This document shows, piece by piece, positions 58,798 to 64,000 of a stretch of 64,000 nucleotides of DNA. The stretch is taken from assembly GCF_900101845.1 (NCBI RefSeq), contig NZ_FNAM01000001.1, positions 124,001 through 188,000 on the forward strand, read 5' to 3'. A program made the translations under genes and the position numbers. Under the pieces are notes generated by a model. It did no database searches. It saw only the letters and a list, made by a program, of their open reading frames with translations, and was not told the DNA's origin. Each line of letters opens with the position of its first letter. Position 1 is the first letter of the stretch. The DNA comes from Sporomusa acidovorans (lineage in GTDB: Bacteria; Bacillota; Negativicutes; Sporomusales; Sporomusaceae).

Positions 58798-59718
58798 ATG
58801 ATTGTTACCATTAATAATCTCTCGCGCGGTTCTCGCCCTACAATAGGAGTTGCATTAAGTGGCGGCGGTCTAAAAGGAACTTCGCATATTGGCGTACTTA
58901 AAGCGTTAGTTGATCACAACATACCAATCGACTATATCTCAGGAACTAGTGCCGGTGCCATAGTCGCGACCATGTATGCTTGTGGTTATTCACCACAGCA
59001 AATGCAAGTAATAATCCGGGATATTCATATTTCTGATTTTATAGATCTAAAAGTAACTACATCGGACCTATTTAAACATGGTTTAAAGTGGATGCTAAGT
59101 GGAAGATTCCGCTTCTGGTCTGTACTGCCCACTGGGCTATTAAAAGGGGATAAGATCGAAGCTGTTTTGGGAAAATTTTGGCATGAAAGAACTGTTCGTG
59201 ATACTAAAATACCGTTAGCGATAACTGCAGTCGACTTAAACTCGGCCGATACAGTCTTTTTCACATCACCCTTACCGCGAACCAGAACTATTCTTAATGC
59301 ACGTTACTATCATAATGCCTTACTTTATGAAGCCGTTAGAGCAAGCATCTCAATTCCTGGAGTCTTTTTTCCAAAAAAATATCGGGGAATGACCTTAGTA
59401 GACGGTGCAGTTAAAAATAATCTCCCTACAGACATTTTAAATCATATGGGTGCTGAGAAAATTATTGCCGTTGATTTAGGTTACACCGGTCAAGCCAATA
59501 ATGAAATCAATTCTGTCGGTGAAATCTTAATGCAATGTATAGAAATTATGGGCCGCGAAGTCACTTTAATGAAGTCTGAACAATATGCTGATATCATCAT
59601 CAGACCACAAGTATCTGATTTGGATCATAAAGACTTTAAGCAAGCCAATGACTTTATTAAGCGCGGTTATCATGCAACTGTTGAAAAAATAAATGAAATC
59701 AAGATGCTACTACTCTAA
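58798..59718 (+). CDS. Patatin-like phospholipase
   Basis: The 306-residue protein has the oxyanion loop GGGLKG, the nucleophile Ser51 in GTSAG and the catalytic Asp202 in DGAVKNN, the full patatin dyad. It has no signal peptide or transmembrane segment that I can see, so it probably acts on inner-membrane or host lipids from the cytoplasm; secretion cannot be excluded. The ATG at 58798 has GGGGTG upstream. It is followed after 99 bases by a trypsin-like protein gene. Confidence 0.9.
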   Translation: MIVTINNLSRGSRPTIGVALSGGGLKGTSHIGVLKALVDHNIPIDYISGTSAGAIVATMYACGYSPQQMQVIIRDIHISDFIDLKVTTSDLFKHGLKWMLSGRFRFWSVLPTGLLKGDKIEAVLGKFWHERTVRDTKIPLAITAVDLNSADTVFFTSPLPRTRTILNARYYHNALLYEAVRASISIPGVFFPKKYRGMTLVDGAVKNNLPTDILNHMGAEKIIAVDLGYTGQANNEINSVGEILMQCIEIMGREVTLMKSEQYADIIIRPQVSDLDHKDFKQANDFIKRGYHATVEKINEIKMLLL

Positions 59719-59817
59719 TTTCTAATTGGGATATAAACTCCTACTTATTTCTCTTGTCTACTGTTCAATACAAAATTACTTATTCAGGGAAAGTTCTGAC
59801 AAGAGGGAGGTTAGAAA

Positions 59818-60831
59818 ATGAACAAAATAGATATGCTTGAAATCTTTTATCAGCTTCTAAAATATAATGACTGTACTAACAACATAATAGGTATTGGGCA
59901 GGGCCATAAATATGTACGTGGTGAAAATACCGGTAAAAAAGCATTAACAGTACTTGTCAGAAAAAAGTTTAAGCCAGCATCATTAAGAGGTGATACGATA
60001 GTGCCAAAAGTCATAGAGGACGTTCCTACAGACATAATAGAAGTGGGGGACATACAATTATTACAAGACAGATTGCAGTTTAGACGTCCGGCTCAACCTG
60101 GTATCAGCCTTAGTCACTATAGGGTTTCGGCAGGTACCTTTGGAGCAGTCGTAAAAGATAAAGACACAGGAAAACTGCTAATTTTATCTAACAATCACGT
60201 ATTAGCGAACATTTCGAATGGAAACGATGATCGTGCGAATATCGGAGATCCAATTATTCAGCCAGGTATATTCGATGGAGGTAGATTGGAGAATGATACG
60301 TTTGCACATTTATGGCGATTTGTTCCGGTGCATCGTGAAGTAGACTCACCCCATTGCAAAATCGCCCAAAAGTTTGAAACCATTCTGAATAAATGCATTC
60401 AAATTTTCAGACCTGAATATCAAGTACGCGTATTCCGTGAAAGTAAAAAATTAAATTTCGTAGATTGCGCAGTTGCAATGCCACTAAATCCTCAGGATAT
60501 AAATGCTGAAATATTAGATTTGGGCACTGTTGCTGGCATTAAAGAAGCAACATTAGGTTTAGTTGTGAAAAAAAGCGGACGTACAACCGGTGTAACTACA
60601 AGCCAAATATTAGCTACAAATGTCACCTTCAAAGTCAGTATGAATCATCATGAATATGGCATCTTTACCGATCAAATCTTAGCCGGTCCCATGAGTATGC
60701 CAGGTGATAGCGGCTCATTAGTGCTAACCAATGACAATTTTGCCGTTGGTTTATTATTTGCTGGTTCTGAGCAGGCAACTATGTTAAATAAAATTGGACA
60801 TGTGCTTGAACAACTGGACATTACTTTTTAG
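59818..60831 (+). CDS. Trypsin-fold serine protease homologue (NAL1-like)
   Basis: The 337-residue protein keeps a plausible catalytic triad: His127 in SNNHVLA, Asp216 in NFVDCAVAM and Ser298 in PGDSGSLV. The N-terminal 60 residues, with LTVLVRKKF, match the uncharacterised bacterial family related to plant NAL1. There is no signal peptide, so it may act in the cytoplasm or in spores. Its neighbours are a patatin and spore coat genes on the other strand. The ATG at 59818 follows GGGAGG. Confidence 0.82.
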   Translation: MNKIDMLEIFYQLLKYNDCTNNIIGIGQGHKYVRGENTGKKALTVLVRKKFKPASLRGDTIVPKVIEDVPTDIIEVGDIQLLQDRLQFRRPAQPGISLSHYRVSAGTFGAVVKDKDTGKLLILSNNHVLANISNGNDDRANIGDPIIQPGIFDGGRLENDTFAHLWRFVPVHREVDSPHCKIAQKFETILNKCIQIFRPEYQVRVFRESKKLNFVDCAVAMPLNPQDINAEILDLGTVAGIKEATLGLVVKKSGRTTGVTTSQILATNVTFKVSMNHHEYGIFTDQILAGPMSMPGDSGSLVLTNDNFAVGLLFAGSEQATMLNKIGHVLEQLDITF

Positions 60832-60847
60832 TGTAACTTAGAAAATA

Positions 60848-60877
60848 AACACCAGGAGCATTATCCTGGTGTTTATG
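60848..60877. terminator. Bidirectional intrinsic terminator
   Basis: The stem AAACACCAGGA/TCCTGGTGTTT with a short loop separates the convergent protease and coat-protein genes. Confidence 0.88.
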
Positions 60878-60879
60878 TA

Positions 60880-61263
60880 TCAGGTAAATTGATATCGATT
60901 GTCATACGACTTGCCTTTAGTACTAGTGCCATTATAATTATTATAGTGGCGATTGTTATTCATTTTGGTAGTAGTCATTACTTTTTTAAAATTGTGCCTT
61001 TGTTCCTGCCCCGCGCCCGCGGGATTATACCAGCCTCGTCCCTGCATGACGTTATACAAAGTATAAGCATTTTCATGCTCATCATGTTGAAATTCTTCCA
61101 TTGTATTATGAACCATACTAGAACTTGACTCCATAATTGCATGTTCATAAAGGTGAGAAAGGTGTTTTTCGGTATTGATTAAATCAACTATCATATCACG
61201 ATCAGAAAGCCTATTTCGGCTAGTAGTGGTGGTATTATTACCATAACGCCTATTAAAAGCCAT
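60880..61263 (-). CDS. CotF-like spore coat protein
   Basis: The 127-residue protein has a helical core SDRDMIVDLINTEKHLSHLYEHAIMESSSSMVHNTMEEFQHDEHENAYTL-type pattern as in CotF, with Asn/Tyr-rich ends (NNNRHYNNYNGTS). CotF-family proteins are found in the spore coat. The start has GAGGTGAT upstream. It follows, on the minus strand, the second coat-like gene. Confidence 0.85.
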   Translation of the reverse strand: MAFNRRYGNNTTTTSRNRLSDRDMIVDLINTEKHLSHLYEHAIMESSSSMVHNTMEEFQHDEHENAYTLYNVMQGRGWYNPAGAGQEQRHNFKKVMTTTKMNNNRHYNNYNGTSTKGKSYDNRYQFT

Positions 61264-61284
61264 AGAATCACCTCATCACAAAAT

Positions 61285-61518
61285 TTACTGATATTGTTGA
61301 CTCTTTCTATTGTTAATCAGTTGTTTTATTCTGTCTGCATGCTGACGTTTATTCTTAGAAATACTAAATAGCAAACTTTTAATCTCACTATCCCGGCACT
61401 GATCAGCATAAACATTATACTTAGAAATTGCGAGATTTTCCATTTGCAAAGCATCTTCTAAATACATTTTTTCTTTTTGGGTTGGTCCTTGAGAGTATTG
61501 ATTACCGTAATGAGCCAT
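61285..61518 (-). CDS. CotF-like small coat protein
   Basis: The 77-residue protein has a helical segment KEKMYLEDALQMENLAISKY and a second RDSEIKSLLFSISKNKRQHADRI, as in CotF-type coat proteins. GGAGGTGG precedes the start. It lies 21 bases upstream of the larger CotF-like gene, so the two form an operon. Asymmetry of length suggests one half of a coat heteromer, but that is inference. Confidence 0.82.
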   Translation of the reverse strand: MAHYGNQYSQGPTQKEKMYLEDALQMENLAISKYNVYADQCRDSEIKSLLFSISKNKRQHADRIKQLINNRKSQQYQ

Positions 61519-61556
61519 AATTTGCCACCTCCGAAAGAGATTAACTGCACTGTTGT

Positions 61557-61778
61557 TTAGTCAACAATATCGTATGCTTCGCCATTATGATTATGAACAT
61601 AAGCATTAGTCGGAAACTCCATTGAGTAACTAAAATTATCATCCATTGAATTTGCTGCTAAGTCCTGTTTGGATTTATCAGATTTTTTATCAAAGCTGCC
61701 CAAATCTTCAGCAGCAAATTCGTAAAGATTAGCCGTAGATCTGGACTTATAGGAGGATTTTACGATATAAATCACCAT
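61557..61778 (-). CDS. Hypothetical small acidic protein
   Basis: The 73-residue protein (YKSRSTANLYEFAAEDLGSF, then a Lys/Asp-rich linker and YVHNHNGEAYDIVD) matches no family I know. AAAGG lies just upstream of the ATG at 61778, a little close. It precedes the two coat genes on the same strand by 38 bases and may be part of the same sporulation unit. Confidence 0.55.
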   Translation of the reverse strand: MVIYIVKSSYKSRSTANLYEFAAEDLGSFDKKSDKSKQDLAANSMDDNFSYSMEFPTNAYVHNHNGEAYDIVD

Positions 61779-61908
61779 ACCTTTCCATTTCTGATTCTAA
61801 TTTTTTATTCAAAAGCTAGCGTAAAAATAGTATTTTATTTATTTCACCCCGCTATGCAAAAATATAGCAATGGATATCTGGTAATTAAATCCTTTGCTGA
61901 AATTCCCA

Positions 61909-61960
61909 TCTGATAGTTGCGATTATAACCGCAACATAATCGCGATATTCGCGATTATGG
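61909..61960. repeat. Nested palindromes with GCGATTAT units
   Basis: ATAATCGCGA and TCGCGATTAT form a 10-bp inverted repeat with TAT between them at 61936-61958. A neighbouring GTTGCG..CGCAAC inverted repeat at 61916-61935 contains another GCGATTAT. They lie between the coat-gene promoter region and a terminator. They could be an operator, but no cognate regulator is seen. Confidence 0.5.
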
Positions 61961-61974
61961 AATTAATTAATAAA

Positions 61975-62027
61975 AAAGCATCCATACTGAACTCACTTTA
62001 TACTTGTGAGTTCAGTATGGATGCTTT
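61975..62027 (+). terminator. Long-stem hairpin, probable terminator
   Basis: A perfect 22-bp stem (61975-61996 with 62006-62027) has a 9-base loop. The 5' side is preceded by A and the 3' side ends CTTTATAAT. No gene ends within 300 bases on the plus strand, so its function is unclear; it may insulate the following gene. Confidence 0.65.
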
Positions 62028-62033
62028 ATAATA

Positions 62034-62102
62034 TACTCATAAATTTAATGTGAGTCTACTGATTTGCCTGGATTCTTTACGCACATTTAATATGTGAGTA
62101 TA
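62034..62102. repeat. Two operator-like repeats before a hypothetical gene
   Basis: The blocks AAATTTAATGTGAGTCTA (62040-62057) and CATTTAATATGTGAGTATA (62084-62102) are alike, about 45 bases apart. Each is partly palindromic (ACTCAT..ATGTGAGT; CACAT..ATGTG). The second covers the -35 region of the promoter at 62087-62115. Confidence 0.5.
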
Positions 62103-62115
62103 TTTTATTTATAAT
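62087..62115 (+). promoter_or_regulatory. Possible promoter of the 62141 gene
   Basis: TTAATA at 62087-62092, a 17-base spacer and TATAAT at 62110-62115. The -35 lies inside an operator-like repeat. Confidence 0.5.
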
Positions 62116-62140
62116 AAAATGATTTTAGTGAGGTGATTAA

Positions 62141-62665
62141 ATGAATATTGAAATACGCAAAAATGGGACATTTTATCTAAAGCATAGCACTTATAATCCC
62201 GCAACAAAGCTTCCCAAGAATACATCTATTTACCTCGGATCTAATCCGATACAGGCCAAAAATAAACTCAAAACGCTTACAGATGATATAGCTTTGTTAG
62301 AACAAATCCCTGATGTCTTCCCTTATGAAGTGGAAATAGATAGAGTCATAAAAAACCTGCAAAAATTAAATAACCTGCAAACAGAAGGAATAAGTAGAAT
62401 AATTAATGAATATTTAGACAGTTTTATACGCTCAAAGCAGTTTATACGTACAGCTAAAAAAGGATTTGTTGCTTCTACAATAGATTGTCCGGATTGTCGG
62501 TTTAAAAATGAGAATCTTTGTACCCATTTTGAACATACATTTATTAACGGTAACGGAAAATATAAAGATGGCAAAGTAATGCGATGTATTGCTTTTAAGC
62601 CAGGGGAAACTAAGCCCAATAATGGTTCAATTAAATTGCCACGTGATTTTAGAACCAAAAAATAA
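62141..62665 (+). CDS. Hypothetical protein with Cys/His cluster
   Basis: The 174-residue protein has an N-terminal basic, beta-like part (EIRKNGTFYLKHSTYNPATK), a helical centre and a C-terminal Cys/His cluster DCPDCRFKNENLCTHFEHTF plus a fourth Cys in MRCIAF. The cluster may bind zinc or an Fe-S centre. I do not recognise the family. The ATG at 62141 follows GAGGTGATT. Operator-like repeats precede it and lexA follows. Confidence 0.7.
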   Translation: MNIEIRKNGTFYLKHSTYNPATKLPKNTSIYLGSNPIQAKNKLKTLTDDIALLEQIPDVFPYEVEIDRVIKNLQKLNNLQTEGISRIINEYLDSFIRSKQFIRTAKKGFVASTIDCPDCRFKNENLCTHFEHTFINGNGKYKDGKVMRCIAFKPGETKPNNGSIKLPRDFRTKK

Positions 62666-62767
62666 AAAATAACGTGGATTTTTTAGGCTGACCCTCTCTT
62701 TTTGCGTTTACTTTACATAATAGATATTATCGGACATAAAAAATATAATTACCAGCCTATAGAAACT

Positions 62768-62781
62768 CGAACGAACGTTTG
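62768..62781. promoter_or_regulatory. LexA (SOS) box of lexA
   Basis: CGAACGAACGTTTG agrees at every position with the Gram-positive consensus CGAACRNRYGTTYG. It overlaps the -35 element of the lexA promoter, so bound LexA would block RNA polymerase and repress its own gene. Confidence 0.88.
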
Positions 62782-62806
62782 CAAATATTTATTATAATGA
62801 TATAAT
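62778..62806 (+). promoter_or_regulatory. lexA promoter
   Basis: TTTGCA at 62778-62783, a 17-base spacer and a perfect TATAAT at 62801-62806. The LexA box overlaps the -35. Confidence 0.75.
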
Positions 62807-62853
62807 TATAATAATGATATATACATACACAAAATTAATTGGTGGTGATTCAT

Positions 62854-63480
62854 ATTAGCATTAATAAAGAAGCATTACTTAATACCAGACAAAAACAAAT
62901 ACTCGAATATATTAAGACCAATCTCCGGATTAAAGGTTATCCTCCATCTGTACGAGAAATAGGTGAAGCGGTTGGTCTAAGTTCTAGCTCCACAGTACAT
63001 AGTTACCTATCAAAGCTTGAAGATATGGGGTTTATTCGAAGAGACCCTACCAAACCACGTGCGATTGACGTTTTGGATGAAGCACCTTGGCGACAAAAAC
63101 AAATGACCCCCGTGCCATTAGTCGGACGTGTAACTGCTGGCAAGCCTATTTTAGCTGTGGAACACATTGAAGAAACTTATCCTCTCCCAACAGAACTTGT
63201 TGGCGATAATGACGTATTTATGCTTACGGTTCAGGGTGATAGTATGATTGAAGCCGGAATCCTAGACGGTGATTATGTCTTAGTGTGTTCTCAAAACACA
63301 GCCCGCAACGGTGATATCGTTGTTGCCCTTATTGATGAAGAAGAAGCAACTGTCAAACGCTTTTATAAAGAAAAAGATTATATTCGTTTGCAACCTGAAA
63401 ACTCGACTATGGATCCTATCTGCTCTCGCAATGTAAGCATATTGGGCAAAGTCATCGGCGTATTTCGTCGGCTGCAATAA
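62854..63480 (+). CDS. lexA: SOS repressor LexA
   Basis: The protein has an N-terminal winged-helix domain ([30 protein letters not shown]), the self-cleavage site Ala95-Gly96 in VTAGKP, and the peptidase Ser130 (GDSM) and Lys168 (ATVKRF). It represses SOS genes until RecA-triggered cleavage. The best ribosome site, GGTGGTGATT at 62841-62850, is followed by an in-frame ATT at 62854 and no ATG; I use it as the start. A TTG at 62839 (213 residues) lies before the site and lacks one of its own. The start is therefore unsettled. Confidence 0.9.
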   Translation: MSINKEALLNTRQKQILEYIKTNLRIKGYPPSVREIGEAVGLSSSSTVHSYLSKLEDMGFIRRDPTKPRAIDVLDEAPWRQKQMTPVPLVGRVTAGKPILAVEHIEETYPLPTELVGDNDVFMLTVQGDSMIEAGILDGDYVLVCSQNTARNGDIVVALIDEEEATVKRFYKEKDYIRLQPENSTMDPICSRNVSILGKVIGVFRRLQ

Positions 63481-63481
63481 T

Positions 63482-63533
63482 AAAAACTAAACCCAAAGCA
63501 ACTCCGTTAAGCTGCTTTGGGTTTAGTTTTTAT
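63482..63533. terminator. Bidirectional intrinsic terminator
   Basis: An 18-bp stem AAAACTAAACCCAAAGCA and its complement has A-runs and T-runs on both sides. It lies between the convergent lexA and VanW-type genes. Confidence 0.92.
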
Positions 63534-63556
63534 ATTTATAAACATTTAACTAGTGC

Positions 63557-64000
63557 TTATTTTTTAGATTGTTGTGCCGGCATTTTAGTTCCAATACGTA
63601 CTACTCTATCGACCGGCTTAAATTCATCTGTGGCTAGAAGTTCTTTATTAATTACTTTTCCGTTAATTTTTTTAATCCGATAGGTAGTTACCTGAAAACC
63701 TTTTTGCCCCTCGGATTCTATGACTTCTCGACCTAATTCTAAGTTTTGATCTTGTTGAATAATAGTATTAGGCTCCAAAACTCTTTTATCAGTAGATATT
63801 ACGGAGATTTCCGGGGAGTTTTCTACTTGCCTGCCAAAAATAGTAACAACAAGTCTATTCCCTAATATTTCACTTGCAATATAAATATTATAGGGTGATG
63901 TATTTTTAAATTTAAAATCTAGTTGATTGTCAGCGACTGTTGCATCTTGTCCAATAGGTACATAGCCAGGTGGATAAAAATGGGATGTACGTTCTTCAAT
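63557..64000 (-). CDS. VanW family protein with C-terminal G5 domain (5' partial)
   Basis: The frame is open to the end of the window, so the start is outside it. The 147 codons visible contain the end of a VanW domain (YVPIGQDATVADNQLDFKF, then SPYNIYIASEI) and a G5 domain beginning near EPNTIIQQDQ and ending RVVRIGTKMP. Such proteins are exported and bind cell-wall components; VanW is named from vancomycin operons but is not itself a resistance enzyme. An internal TTG at 63778 is not the true start. It is convergent with lexA. Confidence 0.9.
   Translation of the reverse strand: MEERTSHFYPPGYVPIGQDATVADNQLDFKFKNTSPYNIYIASEILGNRLVVTIFGRQVENSPEISVISTDKRVLEPNTIIQQDQNLELGREVIESEGQKGFQVTTYRIKKINGKVINKELLATDEFKPVDRVVRIGTKMPAQQSKK

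Overview
The window reads as one contiguous chromosomal stretch of a low-GC, endospore-forming Firmicute, most plausibly from the Negativicutes (Sporomusaceae type). The evidence for Firmicutes is the gene order remA-gmk-rpoZ-coaBC, a SAM-I and an FMN riboswitch with intrinsic terminators, PASTA-kinase/rsgA/rpe clustering, two CotF-like coat proteins and a Bacillus-type LexA box in front of lexA. The narrower Negativicutes placement is inference from general likeness of the proteins; no outer-membrane gene in the window proves it. No rRNA, tRNA, CRISPR array, prophage or transposase gene was seen.

Layout. 1-9 kb: end of pyrR, convergent rqcH, a P2A calcium-type ATPase, dapF, a secreted hypothetical protein, then yicC-remA-gmk-rpoZ-coaBC. 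10-12 kb: promoter and SAM-I riboswitch before metK, then two tiny genes. 12-19 kb: priA-def-fmt-DUF116-rsmB-rlmN (replication restart, protein maturation, rRNA methylation). 19.6-27.9 kb: a clear promoter, then fhaA-fhaB-prpC-ftsW/rodA-pbpA-prkC-rsgA-rpe, a cell-wall growth and Ser/Thr phosphorylation operon whose order matches the actinobacterial fhaA-fhaB-pstP-rodA-pbpA-pknA/B locus. 27.9-31.7 kb: FMN riboswitch and ribD-ribE-ribBA-ribH. 31.7-36.5 kb: a phosphodiesterase, hslO, a 700-bp repeat-rich intergenic island, rpmB, a DUF1858 gene and recG. 36.5-42.7 kb: small genes, a frameshifted TVP38/DedA-like remnant, a 4-OT tautomerase, fixX-fixC, guaB and a polysaccharide deacetylase. 42.8-48.4 kb: a class A PBP, a WecG/TagA glycosyltransferase, psd-pssA (phosphatidylethanolamine synthesis) and a GT2 glycosyltransferase. 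48.6-57.5 kb: queD-queE, surE, a TIGR04086 membrane protein, a HAD phosphatase, mtnP-ahcY-mtaD (salvage of MTA and S-adenosylhomocysteine), an aminotransferase, an ASCH-like protein and pduL. 57.5-64 kb: a degenerate gap, a methyltransferase, a patatin-like lipase, a trypsin-fold protease, spore-coat genes, a zinc-ribbon-like hypothetical with operator-like repeats, lexA and the end of a VanW/G5 protein.

The most unusual non-coding structure is at 33.1-33.7 kb. Two long hairpins there have unrelated arms but nearly identical 30-nt loops, and a third hairpin between them has a different loop that encodes a peptide string often seen in spurious Firmicutes ORFs. Another interspersed module, a terminator-containing palindromic repeat, occurs near 6.0, 12.3, 33.8 and 48.4 kb, with a 31-nt identity between two copies. 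Other points of interest are a two-site LexA pattern, an apparently non-canonical lexA start, a possible S-inosylhomocysteine route and a non-RD PASTA kinase.
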